From contig JBEBRR010000007.1 of assembly GCA_040394735.1 (NCBI GenBank), forward strand, positions 18,658 to 82,657: DNA of 64,000 bases. The letters run 5' to 3'. Each line of letters opens with the position of its first letter. Within the stretch, counting starts at the first letter, position 1. Below are positions 8,486 through 16,736 of this stretch, piece by piece. Position numbers and translations under genes: made by a program. The DNA comes from Leadbetterella byssophila_A. GTDB taxonomy: Bacteria; Bacteroidota; Bacteroidia; Cytophagales; Spirosomataceae. A model generated the notes under the pieces. That model was not told the origin of the DNA, searched no databases, and was given only the letters and a program-made list of their open reading frames with translations.

Positions 8486-8529
8486 TATTTCACAAAGGGC
8501 ACCAGGTGTATTTCACAAAGAACACAAAG
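8486..8529. repeat. Direct repeats TATTTCACAAAG spaced 23 bp
   Basis: TATTTCACAAAG occurs at 8486-8497 and again at 8509-8520, with a third partial copy, CACAAAG, at 8523-8529. They lie between the ANL-like gene and the TonB receptor. Confidence 0.55.
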
Positions 8530-8531
8530 GG

Positions 8532-9830
8532 TCAGTAAGTGTAATTCACCAAACTGTCTTCGTCTACCGGCTTTTTGGAGAGTATTTTGAAATTGACTTT
8601 GGCTGTTGAGTTGTGCGAAAGGTCTTCTGAAATGCGCAGGGGATAAATTAGTGGATCAGCTGCGGTTTTTTTCAGGAGAAAATGATGCAGTTCGTCCTGG
8701 CTCAGGGGGGATTCTTCCCGTACCAGCAGGAGAGTGGGGACAGCGGTATGGGGAACATCGGCCGGCGGAATAATTTCAGCCACACAAAATCCGGCGCCAT
8801 GCTCTAGTTCTTCCGCAAGTGGGTTCAGTCTGCGCCGGTGAAACAGCTGGCCGTCACGCCCCAGCAGGCAGAGGTATCCTTCCGGATCTATAAAGCCTAT
8901 ATCGGAAACTGTAGGCGCATGCCGGTAGCCGGGAGATACATACGGGCTTTCCACCCAGATTTTTTCTTCCCGGATGCGGATCTTCACCCCCGGAAAAGGT
9001 TTACCCGCAGAGGCGGGCCTGTTTACTATCTCCCGGTTCTGAAGGTAGCTGATGTGTCCGAGCTCGGCGGCTCCGTAGTATTCTGTCAGGCGGGCCTCCG
9101 GGAAAATCCGGAGAAGCTTTTCTGCCAGCTCGGGGTCCAGTTTTTCCCCGGCGCTTACGGCTGAGGTCAGGTCCGGGAATATCCTGGTTTCCGGCAGCAG
9201 GCGGTAATGAGAAGGTACCAGGAATACGCTGGTGATTCTTTCATGGCGGAGAAGGGTTTCCCAGGCGGCAGCCTCCCGGAGCGGCGTCATGATCACCGTA
9301 GCTCCCAGCCAGAAAGCATGGATGACAGTGTTGAGGTTGGCCGAATAGCCGAGGGCATCCACCACCATCACCCGGTCTTCGCCGTGCATTCCGAAAACGG
9401 CCGACTGGACGGGAAAAGCGCTGAACCACGAGGGGTAGTCTTTCCAGATAATCCTGCCTTTATCCGGGTTCAGAATGCCCAGGAAACAGTCGTTTCCCGA
9501 TGGCTGGTACGGTGCATTGAGGTCTGCGGAGGCCTCCGGTATAAAATCCAGAAGGCCCAGGTTGTATTTTTCGGCATAGGCCAGCTTAAGCTCCGGAGAA
9601 ACGTTCGTTCCGCAGAAAACCCCTTTCTGTCCTGTATACATGAGGGCCAGGAAGCTGATCAGGTTTTCAGCTTCTGAAGCGTGGCAAAGGAGGTAATCGG
9701 CCGGATGATGCCGGAGCCAGGCCGCCCGGGTGCGGACCTCCTGATACAGTTCCCCGTAGCTTATCTTCCTGCCCTGGTATTTCAGCGCGGTTTTAGAAGG
9801 ATCGGCAAGAAGAAAATGCTCAAAAAACAT
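8532..9830 (-). CDS. ANL-superfamily (AMP-binding) protein with a degenerate ATP loop
   Basis: 432 residues, shorter than typical acyl-CoA synthetases (500-650). The adenylation-fold landmarks are recognisable: SYGELYQEVRTRA near the N-terminus (A1 region), VMVVDALGYSANLNTVIHAFWLGATVIM (A4 region), LTEYYGAAELGHIS (A5), DIGFIDPEGYLCLLGRDG (A7/A8 region) and a C-terminal Lys in NSTAKVNFKIL (A10 region). The Ser/Thr/Gly-rich P-loop (A3) is missing; the corresponding segment is FLGILNPDKGRIIWKDYPSW. ANL enzymes adenylate a carboxylate and pass it to CoA, a carrier protein or an amine; whether this one is active is open. It begins 3 nt after the GT2 stop and is the last gene of the glycan operon, which suggests it decorates the glycan. 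Confidence 0.75.
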   Translation of the reverse strand: MFFEHFLLADPSKTALKYQGRKISYGELYQEVRTRAAWLRHHPADYLLCHASEAENLISFLALMYTGQKGVFCGTNVSPELKLAYAEKYNLGLLDFIPEASADLNAPYQPSGNDCFLGILNPDKGRIIWKDYPSWFSAFPVQSAVFGMHGEDRVMVVDALGYSANLNTVIHAFWLGATVIMTPLREAAAWETLLRHERITSVFLVPSHYRLLPETRIFPDLTSAVSAGEKLDPELAEKLLRIFPEARLTEYYGAAELGHISYLQNREIVNRPASAGKPFPGVKIRIREEKIWVESPYVSPGYRHAPTVSDIGFIDPEGYLCLLGRDGQLFHRRRLNPLAEELEHGAGFCVAEIIPPADVPHTAVPTLLLVREESPLSQDELHHFLLKKTAADPLIYPLRISEDLSHNSTAKVNFKILSKKPVDEDSLVNYTY

Positions 9831-9833
9831 CGG

Positions 9834-10832
9834 TCAGGGTCTTAATCTGGGTATTTTATCGAGGTACGTAAAGGCCTCTGTGAAACGCTTTTTCTCGCGC
9901 AGCAGCGTTTCGCAGAAAGCCCGGTTACGGATCTCGAACAGTTCGCGCTGCCCGGGATCTGTAAAAGTGCCCCGCTTCAGCAGCCAGGTTACCTTTTTCC
10001 CGATATAGTTGAACCACCAGTTTTTCCGGAGAGTGGTCATCAGCGACTTCCGGCCGGTGCTTTCCAGGTAATGAATCTGGTACACCAGGACAAACACATC
10101 GGCTGCGCCGAAGCCGTAGGTCATATTTTTCAGCCGCTCCCAGGTGATCCGGTCGCTCGCCGTAAAATGTCTGAAGTGCAGTTCGTTCGAATAGTAAATC
10201 TTATAGCCGAGCAGGCGGGTAATAAAGCACATTTCGCTGTCGGCGCCGGCACTCTGCCGGTTACCCACCCGGCCTTCCAGGAAAGGCTGCCAGTTAAGGG
10301 AATACAGGTGATCATATACTTCCTTCCGTACGCTCAGCCCGGCGCCGGGCACCAGGGCATCGTCTGTAATATCGGTGAAGCTTCCTTCATAGAGCTTCCC
10401 GATGGCAAAGGCGTGTTCATTTTCTTTGAACCAGGCAGGGGGCGGAGCATCAAAAGCTCCCTCGCCGGCACAGCCGACCAGGCCGATCTCCGGGTCTTTA
10501 TAGTAATTAAAGATGGTTTTTATCCAGTCTGAAGCCACCCGGTTGTCATCGTCTACCACGCTGAGAATGCTGTACCGGGCAGCTTTGATACCCGCCTTCC
10601 GGGCATTGGCCTCGCCCATGCGGCTTTCAAAAATAATCCGCAGTGGAACAACAGGCTTTTCATTCCATACCTTTTCAGCCATTTCGGCGGTGCGGTCGGC
10701 AGAGTTATTATTGACCAGCACCACCTCCCAGGGTATTCCGTCAAAATCCTGCTGGGCCTGAAGGTGCCGGAGGGTTTCGGAAATTACCTTTTCACTGTTA
10801 TAACACGCTATAATAACTGAAATGCCGTTCAC
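9834..10832 (-). CDS. GT2-family glycosyltransferase
   Basis: 332 residues from a GTG start at 10832. The start is fixed by a GTGA overlap with the TGA of the preceding gene (10829-10832); a longer frame up to 10919 exists but would run through the neighbouring coding sequence. The GT-A fold opens with GISVIIACYNSEKVISETL, then VVLVNNNSADRTAEMAEK, and the metal-binding acidic cluster SVVDDDNRVASDW near residue 95. It should transfer a sugar from a nucleotide donor onto a growing glycan at the inner face of the cytoplasmic membrane. Donor and acceptor are unknown. No membrane segment is visible. Confidence 0.88.
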   Translation of the reverse strand: MNGISVIIACYNSEKVISETLRHLQAQQDFDGIPWEVVLVNNNSADRTAEMAEKVWNEKPVVPLRIIFESRMGEANARKAGIKAARYSILSVVDDDNRVASDWIKTIFNYYKDPEIGLVGCAGEGAFDAPPPAWFKENEHAFAIGKLYEGSFTDITDDALVPGAGLSVRKEVYDHLYSLNWQPFLEGRVGNRQSAGADSEMCFITRLLGYKIYYSNELHFRHFTASDRITWERLKNMTYGFGAADVFVLVYQIHYLESTGRKSLMTTLRKNWWFNYIGKKVTWLLKRGTFTDPGQRELFEIRNRAFCETLLREKKRFTEAFTYLDKIPRLRP

Positions 10833-11686
10833 TTGAAAATCTGGAATAGACGGTGATAAAATCGTATTTCTAAGGGCAGTCCCGGCGGTATTTCTCCTTC
10901 CGGCAGTCTCCGGGCCCACCGCAGGGCCGTTTTCCGGCGGGTCAGAAAAGGTACCGGGTAATGCCGGCAGATGTACCGGATGATCCGGAAACCTTCTGAA
11001 AACAGCAGCCCTTCCCGGTCAGATTTAAAAGAGACGTTCCCGGCATGCCTCCTGAAAAAATTAAGACGCTTATCCAGCCGTACTACCCGGGTGCCGGCCG
11101 ATATCTGCACCCAGAACATCCAGTCGCCGGTGTACCGGAAAGTACGCAGCATACCGAAGTCTGCTTTATGGACCAGATCTCTGCGGAATACGGCTGAGCT
11201 GGCATTGTAAATCAGCGGACCGTTCAGAAACTCACTCCGGAGGAGATCCCGGCCCGGCCATTCCCGGTCACCGGATTCATGTTCCGGTCGGTGAATTTCG
11301 TTGCTTTTTTCATCAATCCATACGGACGACGTAAATACCACACCTGCTTCCGGCCGGCTGTCAAGTACTTTCAGGGCTTCAGACAGGAAAGTGGGAGCGG
11401 CCATGTCATCGCTCTCGGCAATCCAGATATATTCACCGCGGGCCAGGCTCAGGCCCCGTTCCCACTGGATAAAGGTGGAGCCCGAATTGGTTTCATTCTT
11501 CAGGAAATGAACCACCCGTTTGTCGGAAGCATATTTTTCCAGCACACTTATGCTGTTATCAGAAGAATGGTCATCCAGGAGGATAAGCTCAAAGTCGCTG
11601 AACTCCTGTCCCAGCACGCTCTCCACCCTTTCCGGCAGGTAAGCGGCATGGTTATAGTTGGGCATTATGACAGATACCTTTGGCAT
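10829..11686 (-). CDS. GT2-family glycosyltransferase
   Basis: 285 residues. Starts MPKVSVIMPNYNHAAYLPERVESVLGQ, the standard GT2 nucleotide-binding opening. It continues with LILLDDHSSDNSISVLEKY and the DxD-containing YIWIAESDDMAAP around residue 95, all as in GT-A inverting transferases. It lies 1 nt after the FkbM gene and overlaps the second GT2 by 4 nt, so the operon is tightly coupled. Probable role: adding a sugar to a lipid-linked surface glycan. Confidence 0.88.
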   Translation of the reverse strand: MPKVSVIMPNYNHAAYLPERVESVLGQEFSDFELILLDDHSSDNSISVLEKYASDKRVVHFLKNETNSGSTFIQWERGLSLARGEYIWIAESDDMAAPTFLSEALKVLDSRPEAGVVFTSSVWIDEKSNEIHRPEHESGDREWPGRDLLRSEFLNGPLIYNASSAVFRRDLVHKADFGMLRTFRYTGDWMFWVQISAGTRVVRLDKRLNFFRRHAGNVSFKSDREGLLFSEGFRIIRYICRHYPVPFLTRRKTALRWARRLPEGEIPPGLPLEIRFYHRLFQIFK

Positions 11687-11687
11687 A

Positions 11688-12422
11688 TTACGCCCACCCG
11701 TGGCTTTTTCTGAGTATACTGTCTTCTTTTACAAAACAGATGTCGAGCTGTCCCAGCGCCATATCCAGCGGGCGGTTGGTAAAGCCGGCAAAATCATAGA
11801 TCACATACCCCCGCTGGGTCATGTAGGCAATGATATCATGGAGCAGCGGTTGACTGGGCGAAAATTTAAAGAGGGAAGCCTCCAGGATAAAGACTTCGGT
11901 TTTCCCGAAAATACCTGCAGCTCCTTTCAATACCTCTATCTCAAACCCCTGCACATCAATCTTGCAGACGTCGGGAACGGGCATTTCTCCACGCGCAATC
12001 AGCCCGTCAATGCTATAGATAGGTACCTTCTTCTGCATTTTCCCGTCAGCTTCTCCCTCTTCCAGCAGGAAAGACGAGCCCGCAAAGTCTTCCCACATGG
12101 TAAGGGTAAGCTCGCCGTCTTCTGCGCCGGCACCGCCAAAGAAAACTTTGCCTTTCCGGCGGGCCAGGAACCTGTCGATCTCCGGTTTCAGCTCTTCCTG
12201 GGGCTCAATCAGGTAGTAGGTGGCATCAGGAAGAATGTTGGCTGCCAGCATGCTCCAGTCACCCTTGTGCGCCCCCACATCCAGTATATGGTGGATGGCC
12301 AGTCCGCGGGCTTTCAGGCTTTTCAGGAAAAGCCCCATATCACCGGATATCCCGTTTTTACTCTGAACGTGATATCCGAAGCGGTGGGCCAGCGACTGGA
12401 TCAGGTCTTTAATTATTTTCAT
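11688..12422 (-). CDS. FkbM-family SAM-dependent methyltransferase
   Basis: 244 residues. The Rossmann motif I is HHILDVGAHKGDWSMLAAN at about residues 44-62, followed by YYLIEPQEE and the FkbM signature DVCKIDVQGFEIEVLKGA. The family O-methylates sugars or polyketides. Within this operon a methyl cap on a surface glycan is the natural reading. The ATG at 12422 is the first in frame. 69 nt separate it from the WbsX gene, and that spacer holds a 7-bp inverted repeat, TTAGCTG/CAGCTAA. Confidence 0.88.
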   Translation of the reverse strand: MKIIKDLIQSLAHRFGYHVQSKNGISGDMGLFLKSLKARGLAIHHILDVGAHKGDWSMLAANILPDATYYLIEPQEELKPEIDRFLARRKGKVFFGGAGAEDGELTLTMWEDFAGSSFLLEEGEADGKMQKKVPIYSIDGLIARGEMPVPDVCKIDVQGFEIEVLKGAAGIFGKTEVFILEASLFKFSPSQPLLHDIIAYMTQRGYVIYDFAGFTNRPLDMALGQLDICFVKEDSILRKSHGWA

Positions 12423-12491
12423 ATATAAAATTTAGCTGTTAGATTTTTCTTCACCTGCCGGTCAGCTAATATCTGATTGCTCATCGTTATT

Positions 12492-13583
12492 TCATCTGTA
12501 TAGGTCTAGCACCTGTTTCGTTGCCTCCAGAAAGGCCCGTTTCCATTTCCGGTCAGGTTCCAGGTGATTTCCTTCGGCCCACTCATTCCAGGCATTGATA
12601 AATACAAAGTTTTCTTCCGGAGAGTAGACCTCACTTTGCTTACAAACGTCCTCCAGCCACTCCTGGTACAGCTCCGGGGTGGCATTATGCATAATAAAGG
12701 CATCGTTTTTCCGTCGTGCGCTGTTGTCCCAGCCCGGCACAATGGCCCGGAAGTGCTTCTGCAGGAGGCGCGGCTTGTTTTTCATCCTCCTGACTACTTC
12801 GGCGTAGGCGATTTTCCGGTAGGTCCGGCCTAAGGAAAACCTGTTTTTCAGCCGGTCAAGGTAACCCGGCACCACCTTCAGGTGGGTCCAGTCGGGTTGC
12901 CAGTCCACCACGATATCGAGCCCTGTTTCAGCCGCGCTCACTTCAAATTCGGAGGAAGTAAGAATCCCGCCGAGATAAAGGTCTTCAAAACCGTTCTGCC
13001 GGGCCACTTCCCGCCAGATGGCCACTGTTTTTTTCAGATCAGGGATGATATGGGTATTGTAAAACAGGAAAAAAGGCTTGTTATTGACCCGGATATAGCG
13101 TTTATCGCTGAAAACATGCGTACAGAGGTAGTGCGCGTGGTCCCGGTGGTCTTCTTCCGAATAGTGCTGTTCTATCAGTACTTCCTTGTCCTTGCCGTCC
13201 CATCTCCTCGACCAGTTTTCATTGGCCCAGGCCAGCATAAACGGGAAATCGGGCCGGCCGGAGGCGAGGATCTCGTTCACGGGCTGCTCCATCAGTCTTT
13301 TGCCGTTAAACCAGTAATGGTAATAACAGAAGCCGTAAAGGCCGTATTCGCGGGCCATATCTGCCTGGTCGACTAGCGATTGCAGCAGGCGGAGATCATA
13401 AAAGCCCAGGTCGGCAGGCAGATGCGGCTGGTAATGGCCCCTGAAGCGCGGACGTGCCCTGACCGTGTTGGTCCATTCGGTAAAGCCTTTTCCCCACCAG
13501 GCGTCGTTTTCGGGAAAAGGATGGAACTGGGGCAATACCACGGCTAAAGCTCTTAGTTTTTTGTCGATCTGCACTGCGCTCAT
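12492..13583 (-). CDS. WbsX-type glycosyltransferase/GH99-like protein
   Basis: 363 residues spanning one WbsX domain (Pfam Glyco_tran_WbsX, a GH99-like TIM barrel found in O-antigen and capsule loci). Diagnostic pieces in order: AVVLPQFHPFPENDAWWGKG, FTEWTNTVRARPRFRGH, YGFCYYHYWFNGKRLMEQP, FMLAWANENWSRRWDG and FINAWNEWAEGNHLEPD. The exact reaction of the family is not settled. As first gene of the minus-strand operon it has its own -7 box (13633-13640), which overlaps the mutS promoter region. Confidence 0.88.
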   Translation of the reverse strand: MSAVQIDKKLRALAVVLPQFHPFPENDAWWGKGFTEWTNTVRARPRFRGHYQPHLPADLGFYDLRLLQSLVDQADMAREYGLYGFCYYHYWFNGKRLMEQPVNEILASGRPDFPFMLAWANENWSRRWDGKDKEVLIEQHYSEEDHRDHAHYLCTHVFSDKRYIRVNNKPFFLFYNTHIIPDLKKTVAIWREVARQNGFEDLYLGGILTSSEFEVSAAETGLDIVVDWQPDWTHLKVVPGYLDRLKNRFSLGRTYRKIAYAEVVRRMKNKPRLLQKHFRAIVPGWDNSARRKNDAFIMHNATPELYQEWLEDVCKQSEVYSPEENFVFINAWNEWAEGNHLEPDRKWKRAFLEATKQVLDLYR

Positions 13584-13632
13584 ATTCTGATTTGAAGGTG
13601 CGAATTTACTATACTAAATTTCAATTTCCGGT

Positions 13633-13640
13633 CAAAAATA
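13633..13640 (-). promoter_or_regulatory. -7 box TATTTTTG of the surface-glycan operon
   Basis: An exact TAnnTTTG match on the minus strand with TTTG 23 bp upstream. The predicted transcript starts near 13626, about 43 nt before the ATG at 13583. It nearly abuts the divergent mutS box at 13643-13650. Confidence 0.45.
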
Positions 13641-13642
13641 CA

Positions 13643-13650
13643 TAATTTTG
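13643..13650 (+). promoter_or_regulatory. -7 box TAATTTTG of mutS
   Basis: TAATTTTG matches TAnnTTTG. It lies 27 nt before the mutS ATG and only 2 bp from the divergent box, so polymerase binding to the two promoters is probably mutually exclusive. Confidence 0.45.
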
Positions 13651-13677
13651 AAGGGAATCTAATCAAACACGAACAGA

Positions 13678-16287
13678 ATGGCCAAAGCCGCCGAACCTAA
13701 GGAAACACCATTAAACAAACAGTACAATCAGATCAAGGCGAAATATCCCGGCGCTATGCTGCTCTTCCGGGTAGGGGATTTTTACGAGACCTTTGGTGAA
13801 GATGCCATTAAAGCTTCCAGAATACTGGGTATTGTGCTCACCCGCCGGAATAACGGCGGAGCCAATGACGAGCTGGCGGGTTTTCCGCACCACTCCCTCG
13901 ATACTTACCTGCCGAGACTGGTGCGTGCCGGGCAGCGTGTGGCCATCTGCGACCAGCTGGAAGATCCGAAGTCGGTAAAGGGGATAGTAAAGCGGGGCGT
14001 AACCGAGCTGGTCACCCCGGGCGTTTCCTTTAATGATAATGTGCTGGATGTGCGGCAGAACAATTACCTGGCTTCCGTACACTTTGCCGCCGATGACCTG
14101 CTGGGAGTGGCCTTCCTGGATATCAGTACGGGAGAATTTTTTACCACGGAAGGTACGGTGGCCTATGTGGATAAGCTGATCCAGGGTTTCAGCCCTTCGG
14201 AGATCCTGTATTGCAAAAAGCACAAGAAGCGTTTTGAATATATCTTCGGCGATAAGTACAATACCTATACTTTTGAAGACTGGGTATATGCCTATGATTT
14301 TTCCTTCGAGCTGCTGATCAAGCATTTCAAAACCAATAACCTGAAAGGCTTCGGGGTAGAAAATCTCCGCGAAGGGATAACGGCCGCCGGGGTGATCCTG
14401 CAATACCTGAACGATACCGAGCACCGGGAAATGAACCATATCAGCCGTCTGAACCGGCTGGACAAGGATAATTACGTATGGCTGGACCGTTTCACCATCC
14501 GGAACCTGGAGCTGCTTTTTGCCCAGTACGAAGGCGGTGTTCCGCTGATTGAAGTGCTGGATCAGACCATTACGCCGATGGGAGCCCGACTGCTGAGGAA
14601 ATGGATGGTGCTGCCCCTGAAAAACAAAACCCAGATAGAGGAACGCCTGGATACCGTAGAGTTTTTCCGGAATGATGATAAAGTGATGCAGTCGCTGATC
14701 CAGATCCTCAAGCCGATAGGTGACCTGGAAAGGCTGGTGTCAAAAGTGGCGGTGCGGCGGATCAGTCCGCGGGAGATGGTTCAGCTCAGGAAAGCCCTGG
14801 GGCAGATTGAACCGTTGAAGCAGCTTCTGAGCGAAAGCACGAATAAGGCGCTGGAAAAATATACGGCGCAGCTGAACGACTGCCGCTTTCTCATTGATAA
14901 AATTTCTGCCGAGCTGAGAGAAGATGCCCCTGCCCAGGCCAACCAGGGAAATATGATCCGCTCAGGGGTGGATGAAGCGCTCGATGAGTTGCATAAAATT
15001 GCTTTTTCCGGGAAAGACTACCTGGTGGATATCCAGACCCGCGAGGCCGAACGCACGGGAATCCCTTCGCTGAAAATAGCGTATAATAAGGTGTTCGGAT
15101 ATTACCTGGAGGTGTCGAATGCCCACAAGGACAAAGTGCCCCAGGAGTGGATCCGGAAGCAGACGCTGGTGAATGCCGAGCGATATATCACGGAAGAGCT
15201 GAAGGTGTATGAGGAGAAGATTCTGACAGCCGAAAGCAAGATCAATGAAATTGAATTCCGGGTTTTCAGTGATCTTGTAGTAACCGCCGGAGAGTTTGTG
15301 ACGGCTATCCAGGAGAATGCGCGGGTAATATCTGCGCTGGATGCCCTGCTGTCATTTGCCCGTGTGGCGAAGAAAAACGGCTACTGCCGGCCGGTAATTT
15401 CCGAAAGCCGCGTGCTGAATATCAGGGAAGGGCGGCACCCGGTGATCGAACAACAGTTGCCTCCGGGGGAGTCGTATGTGCCCAATGATCTGTATCTCGA
15501 TGATGACAGCCAGCAGATCATCATCATTACAGGGCCGAACATGGCGGGTAAGTCGGCCCTGCTACGGCAGACAGCGCTGATTGTGCTGATGGCCCAGACC
15601 GGCAGTTTTGTGCCGGCCGCATCAGCCGAAGTAGGCCTGGTAGACAAGATTTTTACCCGGGTGGGGGCCAATGATAACCTGTCGCGCGGAGAAAGCACCT
15701 TTATGGTGGAAATGACGGAAACCTCCTCTATCCTGAATAACCTGGGCGACCGCAGCCTGGTTATCATGGACGAGATCGGGCGGGGTACCAGCACCTATGA
15801 CGGCGTGAGCATTGCCTGGAGCATTGCCGAGTACCTGCACAATAACCAGAAGCTCAGGCCCCGTACGCTGTTTGCCACCCATTATCATGAGCTGAATAAC
15901 CTGACCAACGACCTGCAGCGCATCAAAAACTATAATGTGTCGGTAAAAGAGCTGAACGGGAAGATCGTCTTTTTGCGTAAATTAAAGGAGGGAGGAAGTG
16001 AGCACAGCTTCGGTATTCATGTGGCCCAGCTGGCCGGTATGCCGCAAAGCGTGGTGCTGAGGGCCAACGAGATCCTGCAGGCGCTGGAGAAAAGTGAAGC
16101 CAAGGAAAAGAATAAGCAAAAGTTAAATGATGCGCCGAAAAATAACTACCAGCTGAACTTTTTTGACCCGGTAGACCCGGTGGGGGAAGAAATCAAAGAG
16201 AGCATTCGCGCGCTGGATCTGAATACGCTTTCACCGATAGAAGCGCTGCTGAAGTTGAACGAATTGCAGAATAAGTTGAAGGGGTGA
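13678..16287 (+). CDS. mutS: DNA mismatch repair protein MutS
   Basis: 869 residues, full length for MutS1. It recognises mismatches and small loops in newly replicated DNA. The mismatch-binding Phe-x-Glu is present as Phe35-Tyr36-Glu37 (RVGDFYETFGED). The ATPase contains the Walker A GPNMAGKS at about residues 619-626, the Walker B region LVIMDEIGRGTSTYDG near residue 695 and ATHYHEL. A C-terminal HTH-like end follows (LSPIEALLKLNELQNKLKG). ATG start at 13678 with a -7 box 27 nt upstream. mutL is not in the window, as is usual in Bacteroidota. Confidence 0.97.
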   Translation: MAKAAEPKETPLNKQYNQIKAKYPGAMLLFRVGDFYETFGEDAIKASRILGIVLTRRNNGGANDELAGFPHHSLDTYLPRLVRAGQRVAICDQLEDPKSVKGIVKRGVTELVTPGVSFNDNVLDVRQNNYLASVHFAADDLLGVAFLDISTGEFFTTEGTVAYVDKLIQGFSPSEILYCKKHKKRFEYIFGDKYNTYTFEDWVYAYDFSFELLIKHFKTNNLKGFGVENLREGITAAGVILQYLNDTEHREMNHISRLNRLDKDNYVWLDRFTIRNLELLFAQYEGGVPLIEVLDQTITPMGARLLRKWMVLPLKNKTQIEERLDTVEFFRNDDKVMQSLIQILKPIGDLERLVSKVAVRRISPREMVQLRKALGQIEPLKQLLSESTNKALEKYTAQLNDCRFLIDKISAELREDAPAQANQGNMIRSGVDEALDELHKIAFSGKDYLVDIQTREAERTGIPSLKIAYNKVFGYYLEVSNAHKDKVPQEWIRKQTLVNAERYITEELKVYEEKILTAESKINEIEFRVFSDLVVTAGEFVTAIQENARVISALDALLSFARVAKKNGYCRPVISESRVLNIREGRHPVIEQQLPPGESYVPNDLYLDDDSQQIIIITGPNMAGKSALLRQTALIVLMAQTGSFVPAASAEVGLVDKIFTRVGANDNLSRGESTFMVEMTETSSILNNLGDRSLVIMDEIGRGTSTYDGVSIAWSIAEYLHNNQKLRPRTLFATHYHELNNLTNDLQRIKNYNVSVKELNGKIVFLRKLKEGGSEHSFGIHVAQLAGMPQSVVLRANEILQALEKSEAKEKNKQKLNDAPKNNYQLNFFDPVDPVGEEIKESIRALDLNTLSPIEALLKLNELQNKLKG

Positions 16288-16300
16288 GGTCAGAGATATA

Positions 16301-16400
16301 ACTCCTGACGGGGTAAGAGGAGTGTGGTGGTGTACCGTTCTACCAATATGAAGTGTCCCTGATGGGACAGAGTAGAAACTGTCAGCTGTAGAGGCGCTAC
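16301..16400. repeat. Cluster of three short REP-like hairpins downstream of mutS
   Basis: ACTCCTGACGGGGT (16301-16314), TGTCCCTGATGGGACA (16354-16369, 6-bp stem with TGAT loop) and GTAG-n5-CTAC (16388-16400) follow each other. The first two share the core YCCTGRYGGGR with units near 40391-40460. Such short palindromes are widespread in Bacteroidota intergenic DNA. Confidence 0.55.
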
Positions 16401-16430
16401 TATGGGTAGATATAAAATAGGAATAAAAAA

Positions 16431-16457
16431 AAGTTAGATATTTTTAATATCTAACTT
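16431..16457 (-). terminator. Strong rho-independent terminator behind the 27-codon ORF
   Basis: A perfect 12-bp stem (16431-16442 with 16446-16457, 3-nt loop). Read on the minus strand it is followed by a run of eight T. No such T-run exists in the plus direction, so it serves a minus-strand transcript. It begins 3 nt after the stop codon of the small ORF. Confidence 0.75.
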
Positions 16458-16460
16458 CTC

Positions 16461-16544
16461 TTACTTCTCATCGAGCCGGTCGTACTCGGTCTCTTCGGAG
16501 TCCTGAAAATCCAGGTCATCAGGATGCAACGCGTAATCTTCCAT
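16461..16544 (-). CDS. Putative 27-residue acidic small protein
   Basis: ATG at 16542-16544, stop TAA at 16461-16463. The peptide begins MEDYALHPDDLDFQDSEE and ends EYDRLDEK; about twelve of 27 residues are Asp or Glu. I do not recognise it. Support for reality: an ATG start, ordinary codon use for this genome, and the strong terminator immediately after the stop in the same orientation. It lies antisense in the 449-bp gap between mutS and the GH78 gene, which otherwise holds only repeats and hairpins. A non-coding small RNA ending at the same terminator is the main alternative. Confidence 0.5.
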   Translation of the reverse strand: MEDYALHPDDLDFQDSEETEYDRLDEK

Positions 16545-16587
16545 GATTTGTGTTGGTTTTGTTGTGAAATAATTTACCACAAATTCC

Positions 16588-16609
16588 CCGGCAAAAAGCC
16601 GGTGTTTTT
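16588..16609 (+). terminator. Hairpin with T-tract, candidate plus-strand terminator
   Basis: CCGGC-AAAAA-GCCGG at 16588-16602 followed by TGTTTTT. It may stop read-through from mutS before the GH78 gene. Read on the minus strand it lies in the leader of the small acidic ORF. Confidence 0.45.
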
Positions 16610-16736
16610 ACTTTTCCTGTTCAAAATTGCTTCTTTACTCACTGGTTTCCAAAGAATTGGAGTTAAGGAATTGTGAAATTGTTGCCTGGTAAGCGTTTAA
16701 TTCACATTTTTACGGGCAGAATAGCATATCAACCTT

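Noticed and set aside
8344..8531. Cobalamin riboswitch upstream of the BtuB-like receptor
   Set aside because: No B12-box-like conserved core could be found; only AT-rich inverted repeats and direct repeats are present.
10833..10919. N-terminal extension of the GT2 gene beyond the GTG at 10832
   Set aside because: It would read through the end of the preceding GT2 gene in another frame; the GTGA overlap and the standard start of GT2 proteins support 10832.
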